DNA of 64,000 nt from Pseudomonas bijieensis (GTDB taxonomy: Bacteria > Pseudomonadota > Gammaproteobacteria > Pseudomonadales > Pseudomonadaceae), in assembly GCF_013347965.1 (NCBI RefSeq), contig NZ_CP048810.1, forward strand, positions 6,323,501-6,387,500, given 5' to 3'. The position numbers and the translations under genes are program-made. The notes below the pieces were generated by a model. It worked only from the letters and a program-made list of their open reading frames with translations. It made no database searches and was not told the origin of the DNA. Of the stretch, positions 46,069-55,381 are shown in pieces (the stretch's first letter is position 1; each line of letters starts with the position of its first letter).

Positions 46069-47645
46069 TGGACAAGGCTGGGCACGCTCCAGTTGCGGTG
46101 CGGGTTGACCTGCTCGGGCGACTGCTCGTTGATCACCAGCAGCACCGGTAGATCCAATTGGTGGCCGATTTGCGCCGGATGCTTGAAGCGATGGTCGAAG
46201 AACTCACGCACATAGACCAGGGCGATCGCCAGCAGCAGGCCACAGAACATGCCGAAGACAATAATCAGCATCGGCTTGGGAAAGGCCGGGGTGGTCGGTT
46301 CGAACGGCGGGCTCAGGACCCGGGCGTTGGACAGGTCGTTGTCCAGCGAGCGAGTAGAGCTGGCTTCGGCGAACCGCTGGGCATAGGTGGAGAATGCCGC
46401 ATGCAGGGCGTTGATTTCGGTGTCCATCTGCCGCAGCTTGCTCTGGGTTTCCTGAAGTTGGTGGATGCGTTCCTTGAAGGCGGCGATACGTTCGATTTTC
46501 TGTTTGATCACCGAGCTGACCACCGCCAGGTCGGTGGTGCGTTCCTGGATGCGGTTGTTCACCACTTTGAGAAATTGCTGGCGGGTGCGCACGATCTGCT
46601 CGCGAGCCAGCAACATCGGTTCGCTGCCGGGTTGGAAGATCGCCAGGTCGTTCATGTAGCGGCTGACCTGGCTGGTCAATTGCTCGCCCATTTGCCTGAT
46701 TTCCCGATCGTCGAAGGCAACGTTGTCCACGGTGGTGGTGAAGGTGAACGGGAAGGTGTAGTCGTTGAATCGCGAGCTGTTCGCCGCCGCCAGGCTGGTC
46801 TTGAGGTAATCCAGCCAGCGTTGGCCTTGCAGCAGGCGGTCCTGGTACAGGTTCAGGGCCTGCTCCTCGGTGTTGATCGCATTCAAGCGAAAAGTGATTT
46901 CTTCCTTGGGATCGGATGAGCCGACGCCTTCAAGCAGCGTCAGGCGGTTACCCTCCAAACCGTCAAGGCGAGTCTGGTACTGGACTTTTTTCTGCTCGTA
47001 GAACGTCTGGGGCAACTCTATCGATTGCAGGTCCTGGCGACCGGTGAGGTAGTTTTCCAGCAGTTGCGCCACGAACCGAGTGCCCTGGGCCGGGTCGCCG
47101 AAGCTGTAGACGATGGAGATGACGTTGGAGCCGGGCAAGGTCTCGATCTTCAGGTTGTCAATGGCCTCGTCGGTCAGCGTATCGAGCACGGTGTCGCGTA
47201 CCGGATCGACCTCGAGCCCCAAGCCGTCGCGCAGCGGATTGATGACGTACTCACGCAACGGCTGGGTGACGTAGCGCTTGAGTGGTTCGCTCACCCACTT
47301 GTTGAGGATGCCCGGGCTCGGGGTGTACTCGCCCTGGTCGCGCAGGGTCTTGATGGTTTCGCGAATCAACGCCGGCGAGCGCAGGATGTTGCTCTCGGTT
47401 TCCATGTCCGCCAGGGACGGTGGAACGAACGTCGCGTTTTCCTGGTTCAGCGAAGTCGTGGCGTCGCCTTGGGAGAGCTTTTTCGACTGGACGATCACTT
47501 GGGCGGTGATATCGAAACTCTGCTTGAGCATCAACGGCAGCACCAGGGCGATCACGGCAAAAATCAGGAAGACGCGCTTCACCCACTGCTTGTTGGCGAA
47601 GAAGATCCTGAAGAACTCGTGCAGATAGTTTTCCTTGGGGTTCAT
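46053..47645 (-). CDS. Wzz-type chain-length determinant protein, 530 aa
   Basis: Polysaccharide co-polymerase with an N-terminal membrane helix (VFLIFAVIALVLPLMLK), a long periplasmic coiled-coil stretch (about residues 200-450) and a C-terminal helix (MLIIVFGMFCGLLLAIALVY). The proline-rich LSPPFEPTTPAFPKPM just before the second helix is the Wzz signature. It has no fused kinase domain; the separate ATPase-like gene upstream fills that position. Confidence 0.88.
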   Translation of the reverse strand: MNPKENYLHEFFRIFFANKQWVKRVFLIFAVIALVLPLMLKQSFDITAQVIVQSKKLSQGDATTSLNQENATFVPPSLADMETESNILRSPALIRETIKTLRDQGEYTPSPGILNKWVSEPLKRYVTQPLREYVINPLRDGLGLEVDPVRDTVLDTLTDEAIDNLKIETLPGSNVISIVYSFGDPAQGTRFVAQLLENYLTGRQDLQSIELPQTFYEQKKVQYQTRLDGLEGNRLTLLEGVGSSDPKEEITFRLNAINTEEQALNLYQDRLLQGQRWLDYLKTSLAAANSSRFNDYTFPFTFTTTVDNVAFDDREIRQMGEQLTSQVSRYMNDLAIFQPGSEPMLLAREQIVRTRQQFLKVVNNRIQERTTDLAVVSSVIKQKIERIAAFKERIHQLQETQSKLRQMDTEINALHAAFSTYAQRFAEASSTRSLDNDLSNARVLSPPFEPTTPAFPKPMLIIVFGMFCGLLLAIALVYVREFFDHRFKHPAQIGHQLDLPVLLVINEQSPEQVNPHRNWSVPSLVHWVKN

Positions 47646-47660
47646 GATCGATCACCTGGG

Positions 47661-48686
47661 TCAGTTTCTGTCGCTGCTTTTGTTGTCGAGGTCGTAGCCG
47701 AGGCTGACGCCAATGCCCTGGAACAGCACCACATCGGCCAGTTGCCGGGCCATTTCACCGGCTTTGGCCAGGCCGGTCTTGGGCACGAAAAGCATGTCTT
47801 CCGGTTGCAGGTAGGCGATCTGCGAGGCGTCGCCGCTCAGGGCCTTCTCCACGTCGTAGTGGCGGGCCTCAACCTGATTGCCGTTGCGCCGCATGATCAC
47901 CACCGAGTCGAGCCTTGCCTTGACGTTCGTGCCCCGGGCCAGGGTCAGCGCCTCGAGAACGGAGATCGGCCGGCGGATAGGGTAGGAACCGGGTTGAGCC
48001 ACTTCACCGAGGACATAGATCTCGTTACCACCGGTGGACTTGAGCAGCACATCCACGGTCATGTGGCCGGGTAGCTGGGCATAGCGCTCATTGAGGAAGG
48101 TCTCCAGCTGGGTGACGGTCATGCCTTGCAACGGGACGGCACCGATTTCCGGGAAGCTGGCGTAGCCATCCCGGCCCACGATGATTTCCCGGCTCATGCC
48201 GGTGGCAGGGTGGGTCAAGGTGTTACGCAGGTTCGTCTCGCCGGACAGCGGGCTGGTCACCATTACGGTCAATTGGTTGCGATTGGGCTGGAACAGCATC
48301 TTCTGGTTGTAGGCCTGCTGCACCGCCAGGCGCGCCTCTTCGGTGGTCAGGCCGGAGACTTTCACCGAGGTGTTGGCGCCCGGCAGTTCGATACTGCCGT
48401 CGGGCATCACCTGTTGCGTGCCGTTGAGTTGGCTGGCAGCGGTGAAGTTCAGGGCAACCTGGTCGCCCGGTTGCACGCGGTAAGCCTGGGAAGAGGTGGT
48501 GTCGATGTGAAAAATCACATCCAGCACGTCCTGGGGTCTCAGGGTCTGTTCGACCCTGGGCATGTCGGTGGCTTGGGCGTTGGCTGGCGCGGCCGTGAGG
48601 ATCTGCACCGGCATCGAACGGGTATCGGTGGTGCTGGAGCAACCGGCAAGCGGCAGCAACAGCAGGACAAGCATTCTGGCGTTCAT
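47661..48686 (-). CDS. Wza-like polysaccharide export lipoprotein, 341 aa
   Basis: Outer-membrane polysaccharide secretin. The ATG at 48686 (MNARMLVLLLLPLAGCSS) gives a lipoprotein signal with lipobox LAGC. A Poly_export domain (YRVQPGDQVALNF) and SLBB domains (IYVLGEVAQPGSYPI, ending in LQPEDMLFVPKTG) follow. It forms the outer-membrane pore of the assembly. Confidence 0.9.
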   Translation of the reverse strand: MNARMLVLLLLPLAGCSSTTDTRSMPVQILTAAPANAQATDMPRVEQTLRPQDVLDVIFHIDTTSSQAYRVQPGDQVALNFTAASQLNGTQQVMPDGSIELPGANTSVKVSGLTTEEARLAVQQAYNQKMLFQPNRNQLTVMVTSPLSGETNLRNTLTHPATGMSREIIVGRDGYASFPEIGAVPLQGMTVTQLETFLNERYAQLPGHMTVDVLLKSTGGNEIYVLGEVAQPGSYPIRRPISVLEALTLARGTNVKARLDSVVIMRRNGNQVEARHYDVEKALSGDASQIAYLQPEDMLFVPKTGLAKAGEMARQLADVVLFQGIGVSLGYDLDNKSSDRN

Positions 48687-48706
48687 CTCGTCATCCTTTT
48701 GCGGGC

Positions 48707-49351
48707 TTACAGGTTGTTGTAGAGCCATTTGGGCATGTAGTACTTGCGTCGGTTGAACACGCTGCCGACTACCTTCGCGCCCGCCTGGACCAAGCGTTGC
48801 CGGGCGGCTTGGGCCACTTCCCAGCGGGTATCCTCACCACGCACCACCAGCACCACGCCGTCCACCTGGGTGCTGATGACCAGTGTGTCGCTGGCCGAAT
48901 ACACCGCGTCGGCGTCGATCACCACGAAGCGGTACTGCGCCGCCAGTTGCCTGAACAATGGACGCAGTCGCTCGGGGCTCAGGCGGTCGGCGTTATGCCC
49001 CAGGCGGCCATTGGGCAGCACGTCGAAGGGCAGGCTGGAAACCTGCACCACGCAGTCCTGCAACAGCGGTGGGGCGAGGGTGTTGAACAGCAGGTCGCTG
49101 AAACCGCGCTCTTTTTGCAGCAACAGTTGGTGGCTGAGGTTGTGCGGCGACTGGCTCGCATCCACCAGCAACACCCGTCCGTTGCTCATCTGCGCCAGTT
49201 GAGCGGCGAGCGCCATGGCGCTGGTGCTCGTGCCGGTGCCGATGTTGGCGGCTGTCATGAGAAGGATCCGCAGATCCGGGTCAAGCACGGTCGAGGTCAG
49301 GTTGGTCTCGCTCGGGCTGGCTATGGTCAGGATATTCGTTGAACCGTCCAT
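48707..49351 (-). CDS. BY-kinase-like ATPase with degenerate Walker A, 214 aa
   Basis: Resembles the cytoplasmic ATPase half of bacterial tyrosine kinases (CpsD/Wzc type): RILLMTAANIGTGTSTSAMA near the N-terminus, the second Walker motif RVLLVDASQSP and a Walker B-like RFVVIDADA. Where the family has GEGKST, this protein reads GTGTSTS, lacking the Lys that contacts ATP. The C-terminus RRKYYMPKWLYNNL contains three Tyr but no long Tyr cluster. It probably regulates polymer length together with Wzz, perhaps without kinase activity. Confidence 0.75.
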   Translation of the reverse strand: MDGSTNILTIASPSETNLTSTVLDPDLRILLMTAANIGTGTSTSAMALAAQLAQMSNGRVLLVDASQSPHNLSHQLLLQKERGFSDLLFNTLAPPLLQDCVVQVSSLPFDVLPNGRLGHNADRLSPERLRPLFRQLAAQYRFVVIDADAVYSASDTLVISTQVDGVVLVVRGEDTRWEVAQAARQRLVQAGAKVVGSVFNRRKYYMPKWLYNNL

Positions 49352-50098
49352 TTAACTCGCTCCGTGGCCGCTGAAAACTTTGAAGGGGGTAAGCATCAGG
49401 ATCTTCAAGTCCAGCCACAGGCTTTGTTCAGCGATATAGCTGAGGTCCAATTCCACGCGCTGGTCGAAGTCGATATTGCTGCGCCCGGAGATCTGCCACA
49501 GACCGGTCATGCCGGGGTAGATGCTCAGGCGCACAAGGTGATTGTCCTTGTAGCGATAGGCGTTGAACGAGGTCGGCCGCGGGCCCACCAGGCGCATGTC
49601 GCCGGTCACTACGTTGATCAGGTTCGGCAGTTCGTCGAGGCTGCTGCGGCGCAGGAACCGGCCGATGGGCGTGATGCGCGGGTCGTTGTCGATCTTGAAA
49701 TCGATGGCATCGGCGCCGTGTTTGTTGAGGTGGCGCAGCGACTCCTTGAGGGCCTCGGCATCGGCGACCATGGTGCGGAACTTGTACATGCCGAAGACCC
49801 GGCCGCGATAACCGGTGCGCTTCTGCACGAACAGCACGGGGCCGGGGCTGGAGAACTTGACCAGCAGCGCCAGGCCCAGCAGCAGTGGACAGAACACCAG
49901 CAGGATCGCCAGGGCGCCGAGGCTGGCCACTACGCGGTTGGTGCGCGAGACCGTCCAGGGCCGACCGCCGTCGCGACCGGTCAACCAACCACGGCCCTGG
50001 CGGTGGATGGCCGCGTCCAAGCGCCTGCGGTGGTCGGGGTCGACACGCTTGTCGCGTCCAGGGGCGTTGATCTCGATGACTTGCTCATGTCGGGTCAT
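49352..50098 (-). CDS. Polyprenol-phosphate sugar-phosphate transferase, 248 aa
   Basis: Initiating phosphoglycosyl transferase (bacterial sugar transferase family). The ATG at 50098 (MTRHEQVIEINAPG) starts a monotopic enzyme with one membrane segment VVASLGALAILLVFCPLLLG and then the catalytic domain: KRTGYRGRVFGMYKFRTMV, RRSSLDELPNLINVVTGDM and the C-terminal YPGMTGLWQISGRS. It loads the first sugar onto undecaprenyl phosphate. It lacks the long N-terminal four-helix region of WbaP, as in the shorter WecA-independent group. A longer frame to 50461 is rejected because it lies over the epimerase. Confidence 0.9.
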   Translation of the reverse strand: MTRHEQVIEINAPGRDKRVDPDHRRRLDAAIHRQGRGWLTGRDGGRPWTVSRTNRVVASLGALAILLVFCPLLLGLALLVKFSSPGPVLFVQKRTGYRGRVFGMYKFRTMVADAEALKESLRHLNKHGADAIDFKIDNDPRITPIGRFLRRSSLDELPNLINVVTGDMRLVGPRPTSFNAYRYKDNHLVRLSIYPGMTGLWQISGRSNIDFDQRVELDLSYIAEQSLWLDLKILMLTPFKVFSGHGAS

Positions 50099-51164
50099 GG
50101 ATTCCTCCGCTGAGGTTGGGCCGCAAGTGTTCAGCCGCGAGCGGCGCGTGGGCAGGCCGTGCGTAGTAATCGAGAAACCACTGGATGAAACGGCCCAGGC
50201 CGTCGTCCAGTTCGATGCACGGTTTGAAACCGGTGGTCTTTGCCAGGTCGCTGGCATCGGCGCAGGTGTTGAGCACATCGCCTGCTTGCAGGGGCAGCAG
50301 CTCGACGCGTGCGGTGCGTCCCAGGTGTTTTTCCAGCAGCGCGACATAGGTGCGCAGCGCCACCGGGTGCTGTCCGCCGATGTTGTAGATCCGCCAGGGC
50401 GCGCGGCTGGTGGCCGGGCCCGGTTGTTCGTGATCCAGCAAGGGCGTGACCTGGGGCGCATGTTCGATCAGGCGGGCGATGCTTTCGACGATGTCGTCGA
50501 TGTAGGTGAAGTCGCGTTGGTGTTCGCCGTGATTGAACAGTTGCAGCACACGGTCTTCGATGATGGCGCGGGCAAACTGGATCGGTGACATGTCCGGCCG
50601 ACCCCAAGGGCCGTACACCGTGAAGAACCGCAGGCCGGTGCAAGGAATACCGAACAGGTGGCTGTAGCTGTGGGCCATGAGCTCGTTGGCTTTTTTGCTG
50701 GCCGCGTACAGTGACAGCGGATGATCGACGTTGTCCTGCACCGAATAAGGCGTGCGCGGGTTGGCGCCGTACACGGAACTTGAGGAGGCGTAGATCAGGT
50801 GCCTGACCGGATAGCGGCGGCAGCTTTCCAGGATGTTCAGGAATCCGGTGATGTTGCTGTCGACATAGGCCTGCGGGTTTTCCAGGGAGTAGCGCACACC
50901 CGCCTGGGCCGCGAGATGAATCACTGCGTCGGGGCGTCGGGCCTGGAACAGCTCGTCGATGGCCGGCGCGTCGGCCAGGTCGATCCGCGCCAGGGGGAAT
51001 TCGCCGGCCTGATCGTTCACCCAGGTCACGCGGTCGTGCTTGAGCTGCGGGTCGTAGTAGTCGTTGAAATTGTCCAGCCCGCATACTCGATGGCCGTCGC
51101 GCAGCAGTCGCAGCACAACGTGGGCGCCGATGAAGCCGGCTGCGCCGGTGACCAGGATGTTCAC
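50085..51164 (-). CDS. NAD-dependent epimerase, UDP-glucuronate 4-epimerase-like, 359 aa
   Basis: Extended SDR with the cofactor loop TGAAGFIGAHVVLRLL at the start and catalytic YAASKKANEL, in the UDP-glucuronate/UDP-glucose 4-epimerase group. GTG at 51164 overlaps the UDP-glucose dehydrogenase stop by 4 bases. With a UDP-glucose dehydrogenase directly upstream, conversion of UDP-GlcA to UDP-GalA is the natural reading. IEDRVLQLFNHGEHQRDFTY fits the group. Confidence 0.87.
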   Translation of the reverse strand: MNILVTGAAGFIGAHVVLRLLRDGHRVCGLDNFNDYYDPQLKHDRVTWVNDQAGEFPLARIDLADAPAIDELFQARRPDAVIHLAAQAGVRYSLENPQAYVDSNITGFLNILESCRRYPVRHLIYASSSSVYGANPRTPYSVQDNVDHPLSLYAASKKANELMAHSYSHLFGIPCTGLRFFTVYGPWGRPDMSPIQFARAIIEDRVLQLFNHGEHQRDFTYIDDIVESIARLIEHAPQVTPLLDHEQPGPATSRAPWRIYNIGGQHPVALRTYVALLEKHLGRTARVELLPLQAGDVLNTCADASDLAKTTGFKPCIELDDGLGRFIQWFLDYYARPAHAPLAAEHLRPNLSGGIHDPT

Positions 51165-52525
51165 GCTTGTGGCCCTGACGCCGGGGTGCCCGGCACGGTG
51201 TGCCGCAGACCGATGCCGCGATACAACAGCCCGGCGGCGGCCAGGTGTTCGGGGTTGTACAGGTTGCGACCATCGATGATCACCCGGGCGCGCAACTTGC
51301 TGGCCAGCAGGTCGAAGTCCACTACGCGAAAATTCTTCCACTCGGTGCAAATCACCAGTGCATCGGCGTCTTCCAGGGTGTCGTCGCGGGTGGCGCAGAG
51401 GTTCAGGTCTTTGCGATAGCCGTAGAGGCGGCGGCATTCGGACATGGCTTCCGGGTCATAGGCCTGGACCCGGGCGCCTTCGCGCCACAGCGCTTCCATC
51501 AGGTAGCGGCTGGGGGCTTCGCGCATGTCATCGGTGTTGGGTTTGAACGCCAAGCCCCAGATGGCAATCGACTTGCCCGCCAGGCCATCCTGGAATTGCT
51601 TCGCCAGTTTCTCGAAGAGGATGTGCCGCTGGCTGTCGTTGACGTCGGTGACGCTGCGCAGCAGGCGCAGCGGCATGCCGCTCTGTTCGGCGGTGTGCAG
51701 CAGGGCGCGCAGGTCCTTGGGAAAGCACGAGCCGCCAAAGCCGCAGCCGGGGTAGATGAAGTGGTAGCCGATGCGCGGGTCCGAACCGATGCCCTTGCGC
51801 ACCGCCTCGATGTCGGCGCCGAGCCGTTCGGTGAGGTTGGCCAGTTCGTTCATGAAGCTGATGCGGGTGGCGAGCATGGCATTGGCGGCGTACTTGGTCA
51901 GTTCGGCGCTGCGGTTGTCCATGAACATCAGTTTTTCGTGGTTGCGGCAAAAGGGCGCGTAGAGCTCGGTCATCTGGTCGCGGGCCAGCGGGTCGGCGGT
52001 GCCGACGATGATCCGGTCCGGGCGCATGCAATCGACCAGGGCGCTGCCTTCCTTGAGAAATTCGGGGTTGGAGACCACGCGCACGGCAAGTTTTTTCAGG
52101 CCCCGGCGCTCCAGGACCTGGCGCGCGCATTCGGCCACTTTGTCGGCCGTGCCCACCGGCACCGTCGACTTGATGATCAGGGTGCGGTCACTGTCCATGA
52201 AGTCGGCGATTTGCCGGGTGACGCTCAATACATGGCTGAGATCGGCGGAGCCGTCTTCATCGGCGGGGGTGCCGACGGCGATGAAAATCAGCTCGCCATG
52301 GTTGACCGCGTCGCTGGCCTGAGAACTGAACGACAAGCGTCCGGACTTGATGTTGTCTTCGAGCAAACTGGACAGCCCCGGTTCGCTGATGGTCGGTACG
52401 GCTTGTTGCAGTTGCCGGATCTTGTTCAGGTCGATATCGATGCACAAAACGCGGTGTCCGACGTCGGCCATTGCGGCCGCCTGGATCAGCCCGACATACC
52501 CCGTACCAAATACGCTCACGTCCAT
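51161..52525 (-). CDS. ugd: UDP-glucose 6-dehydrogenase, 454 aa
   Basis: Oxidises UDP-glucose to UDP-glucuronic acid in two NAD-dependent steps. The NAD motif GTGYVGLIQA, the segment FIAVGTPADEDG and the active-site Cys in GGSCFPKDLRALLH are all present, and the length is normal. It is the first gene of the operon and supplies the acidic sugar precursor, so the final polymer probably carries uronic acids. Confidence 0.95.
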   Translation of the reverse strand: MDVSVFGTGYVGLIQAAAMADVGHRVLCIDIDLNKIRQLQQAVPTISEPGLSSLLEDNIKSGRLSFSSQASDAVNHGELIFIAVGTPADEDGSADLSHVLSVTRQIADFMDSDRTLIIKSTVPVGTADKVAECARQVLERRGLKKLAVRVVSNPEFLKEGSALVDCMRPDRIIVGTADPLARDQMTELYAPFCRNHEKLMFMDNRSAELTKYAANAMLATRISFMNELANLTERLGADIEAVRKGIGSDPRIGYHFIYPGCGFGGSCFPKDLRALLHTAEQSGMPLRLLRSVTDVNDSQRHILFEKLAKQFQDGLAGKSIAIWGLAFKPNTDDMREAPSRYLMEALWREGARVQAYDPEAMSECRRLYGYRKDLNLCATRDDTLEDADALVICTEWKNFRVVDFDLLASKLRARVIIDGRNLYNPEHLAAAGLLYRGIGLRHTVPGTPASGPQA

Positions 52526-52902
52526 TTTTGGCGCGCCTCGCAGGCCGAATGATGTAACTCGGATGAAACTGTTTAGAGGGGTATAGCGCAGCTTCAGGAA
52601 AGCGTGTCAGCAAAATGACAGTTGTCACTGTTGGCAATTCAAGTGGAGTCGGGCCTTTTGATATCAAGTTATTGAGTGTCTTAGAAAAGTGGCTGTTTTA
52701 TTGGGCTTCACGGGAATTTGACAAAGCGATAAACGGTAGTAATCCATAGGTTTTTACATTTTGTGACGTGTTTTCGTGTCATTTTTGGGGTAACTTTTTT
52801 TTGACGCGTGCGACGTTCATCCCTTTCTTGCACTTTGGAAACCCCCTGCTAGTGTGCAGAAAACGAACCCCTTTCCAACGTCGCGATAGAGTCGAAATCG
52901 AC
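52526..52902. promoter_or_regulatory. Divergent promoter region between the EPS operon and a sulfatase-fold gene
   Basis: 377 bp, more AT-rich than its surroundings (for example TGTCATTTTTGGGGTAACTT), with no open frame. It must carry the promoter of the whole minus-strand exopolysaccharide operon. Toward the plus strand, TTGCAC at about 52827 and TAGTGT 16 bp further are a possible sigma-70 promoter. I see no clear palindromic operator. Confidence 0.55.
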
Positions 52903-54600
52903 ATGGCCCGATACCTCAAGGAACTGCTGTTGGTGCTGTATCTGGTGCGGGGGTACGACTATTACCTTGATCGTCTGCAGGCGCTGGGTTTTGGTTTCCC
53001 CACGCTGTTGTACAGCGCGATGTTCGTGGTGTTGGTGGTGGCGTTGTGGATGAGCGCGTACATCCGCCCGGCCCTGGTGCGGCATCTGTTCGCGCTGGTG
53101 ATGTTTGCCTCGGCGGTGTTCTTCGAGGTGTACACCCGGGTCACCGACAGCTACCTGACCTACAGCCAGTTCGTGTCGCTGGTGTACTCCGGTGGGTTCA
53201 TCCAGGAGGCGGCCTATCAGTACCGCGAAGTGATCATCAGGGCGGCGGCCGCTGGTGTGTTGCTGTTGTTGGGGATCGGACTCAAGCCTCGCCGACGGCT
53301 ACCGTTGCCAGGCTTTCTGCCAGTTGCTGCGCCATTGCTTGGCGTGCTGTTGCTCAGTGCTGTGTTGTTCATGCGGGCGGGCGAGGGCGCGCGCGGGCTG
53401 CCGGTGATGTACACGCCGTTGGCCTATTTGAACCTGTTCATCTATGAGGCCCTGCACAACATCGTGGGTCCTCGGGAACCGGTGCGCATTGCGCGGCTAA
53501 CTTCGGTCATCGAGCATGACATTGTGCTGATCATCGATGAAAGCGTCGCCGGCAACTACCTGGACATCAACGCGCCGTTCGGTGTGTACACCAGCCTGAA
53601 AATGCCACCTTCGGGCGTGGAGGTCATCAATTTCGGTTACGCGGCCTCCATCGCCAATTGCAGCGCCGACACGAATATCACCCTGCGTTACGGCGGTACT
53701 CGCGCCGACTACATACGTATCAACAGCACCCTGCCGTCGATCTGGCAGTACGCTAAAAAGGCTGGGTTGCGCACCGTCTACATCGATGCCCAACGCACCG
53801 GAGGCAACCTGCAGAACCTGATGACCGACCTTGAGAAACAGGACATCGACGAATTCATCCAATTCGACCAGGTCAGCGTGCGCGACCGTGACATGGCGGC
53901 GGCGGCGAAGTTGATCGAGTTGCTGGGCGATGACCACGCCGAGCTGGTGCTGATCAATAAGGTGGGCGCGCATTTCCCTGTGCACGACAAATACCCTGAC
54001 GACTTCATGAACTACCGCCCGGCCTTGCCGCGAGGGCTGTTCCAGGAAGTGTCCGACACCGGCCTGCGTGACGGCTTCAATGGCCAGAAGGACGACTGGG
54101 TGTTGTACCGCAACGCCTACCAGAACACGTTGCTGTGGAATGTCGGTGAGTTCTTCAAACGAATCTTCCAGCAGGCTGATTTGAGTCGTGCCGTATTGAT
54201 CTACACCTCCGATCACGGCCAGGACCTGCACGAGCGCGGCAACCCGGGGCTCAACACCCATTGCGACGGCGACCCGGTGGCGGAAGAGGGGCTGGTGCCG
54301 CTGGTGGTGATAGAGGGCGCGCAGTCGCACACCCTGGATTGGCAGCAAGCTTGGGCGCAGAACAAAGACCGTTCCAGCCACTACAACATCTTCCCGACGC
54401 TGTTGCAGTTGATGGGGTACGAGCCGGCCGGGATTGAAGCAATCTATGGCAAGTCCCTGAGCCAGCCGACCGACGACGCCTTCACCTTCAACTACCGCTT
54501 CAATGCACGGTTGGGGGCTGTGCCTGAATGGAAACACATCGACCTGAACCACATCGTCACACCGGGGCCGACGCAAGCGCAGATGGCGGCGGGGCAGTGA
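52903..54600 (+). CDS. Sulfatase-fold phosphoethanolamine transferase-like membrane enzyme, 565 aa
   Basis: Membrane hydrolase of the alkaline phosphatase superfamily. The ATG at 52903 (MARYLKELLLVLYLVRGY) starts five hydrophobic helices over residues 1-180, then a periplasmic domain with DIVLIIDESVAGNYLDIN, RYGGTRADYIRIN and the metal ligands in IYTSDHGQDLHERG and NTHCDGDP. This is the EptA/LTA-synthase arrangement, in which a Thr in the first part is the nucleophile. It may decorate lipid A or the exopolysaccharide; being divergent from the EPS operon favours a surface role but does not settle it. Confidence 0.82.
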   Translation: MARYLKELLLVLYLVRGYDYYLDRLQALGFGFPTLLYSAMFVVLVVALWMSAYIRPALVRHLFALVMFASAVFFEVYTRVTDSYLTYSQFVSLVYSGGFIQEAAYQYREVIIRAAAAGVLLLLGIGLKPRRRLPLPGFLPVAAPLLGVLLLSAVLFMRAGEGARGLPVMYTPLAYLNLFIYEALHNIVGPREPVRIARLTSVIEHDIVLIIDESVAGNYLDINAPFGVYTSLKMPPSGVEVINFGYAASIANCSADTNITLRYGGTRADYIRINSTLPSIWQYAKKAGLRTVYIDAQRTGGNLQNLMTDLEKQDIDEFIQFDQVSVRDRDMAAAAKLIELLGDDHAELVLINKVGAHFPVHDKYPDDFMNYRPALPRGLFQEVSDTGLRDGFNGQKDDWVLYRNAYQNTLLWNVGEFFKRIFQQADLSRAVLIYTSDHGQDLHERGNPGLNTHCDGDPVAEEGLVPLVVIEGAQSHTLDWQQAWAQNKDRSSHYNIFPTLLQLMGYEPAGIEAIYGKSLSQPTDDAFTFNYRFNARLGAVPEWKHIDLNHIVTPGPTQAQMAAGQ

Positions 54601-54604
54601 TCCC

Positions 54605-54674
54605 TGTGGGAGCTGAGCTTGCTCGCGATAGTGCATCGATATTGGATGTGCCGATGCCCTCGCGGGCAAGCTCC
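54605..54674. repeat. REP pair, degenerate
   Basis: TGTGGGAGCTGAGCTTGCTC faces CGCGGGCAAGCTCCGCTATC. Confidence 0.7.
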
Positions 54675-54712
54675 GCTATCCTGAGCCTCATGTTTATCCA
54701 TCGAGCCTTTCC

Positions 54713-55381
54713 ATGCTTGAAGTGCGCGAAGTCTTCAAAAGCTACGTCACTCCCCAGGGCCCGTTGCCGGTGTTGCAAGGCATCGACCTGACATTGCCGC
54801 CCGGCAGCAGTCTGGCGCTGATGGGAGAGTCCGGCAGCGGCAAAAGCACCTTGTTGCATCTGGTCGCCGGGCTGGACAAGGTCGATGGCGGCAGTATCCG
54901 CAGTGGCCAATACCGACTCGACGGCATGAGCGAAAGCCAGCTGGCGAACTGGCGGCGTACGGAAATCGGTCTGGTGTTTCAGCAGTTCAACCTCATCAGC
55001 AGCCTGTCGGTGGAGGACAATCTGGCGTTCCAGGCGCGTCTGTGCGGGCGCTATGATCCTGTCTGGCAGGCCCATCTGGTGCAGCGGCTCGGGCTTGCAG
55101 ACTTGCTGCGGCGTTATCCGGAACAGCTTTCCGGCGGGCAGCAGCAACGGGTCGCGCTGGGGCGGGCGCTGGCCTCGCGACCGCCCCTGTTACTGGCCGA
55201 CGAACCTACCGGCAGCCTCGACGAAACCACCAGCGACGAAGTGCTGCAACTGCTGCTGGAACTGCTGGATGGCAGCTCCACCAGCCTGCTGATGGTGACC
55301 CACAGCCCCCGGGTGGCGGCGCGCCTGGCCCATCGGGTGGTGTTGCAGCGCGGTCGCCTGGCTGAAGTGGCCCAGGGTTGA
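54713..55381 (+). CDS. LolD-like ABC transporter ATPase, 222 aa
   Basis: ATPase of the MacB/LolD branch (type VII ABC). Walker A is GESGSGKST, Q-loop in VFQQFNLISSLSVEDN, signature LSGGQQQR, Walker B LLLADEPTGSLD and switch His in MVTHSPRVAAR. It pairs with the following FtsX-type permease, whose ATG overlaps its stop by one base. Confidence 0.9.
   Translation: MLEVREVFKSYVTPQGPLPVLQGIDLTLPPGSSLALMGESGSGKSTLLHLVAGLDKVDGGSIRSGQYRLDGMSESQLANWRRTEIGLVFQQFNLISSLSVEDNLAFQARLCGRYDPVWQAHLVQRLGLADLLRRYPEQLSGGQQQRVALGRALASRPPLLLADEPTGSLDETTSDEVLQLLLELLDGSSTSLLMVTHSPRVAARLAHRVVLQRGRLAEVAQG

Noticed and set aside
49352..50461. Longer 369-codon version of the phosphoglycosyl transferase
   Set aside because: The first 120 codons lie over the epimerase in another frame and have no family match; start set at 50098.
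51168..51437. Upstream extension of the epimerase frame
   Set aside because: It overlaps UDP-glucose dehydrogenase in the wrong frame; the Rossmann motif begins at GTG 51164.
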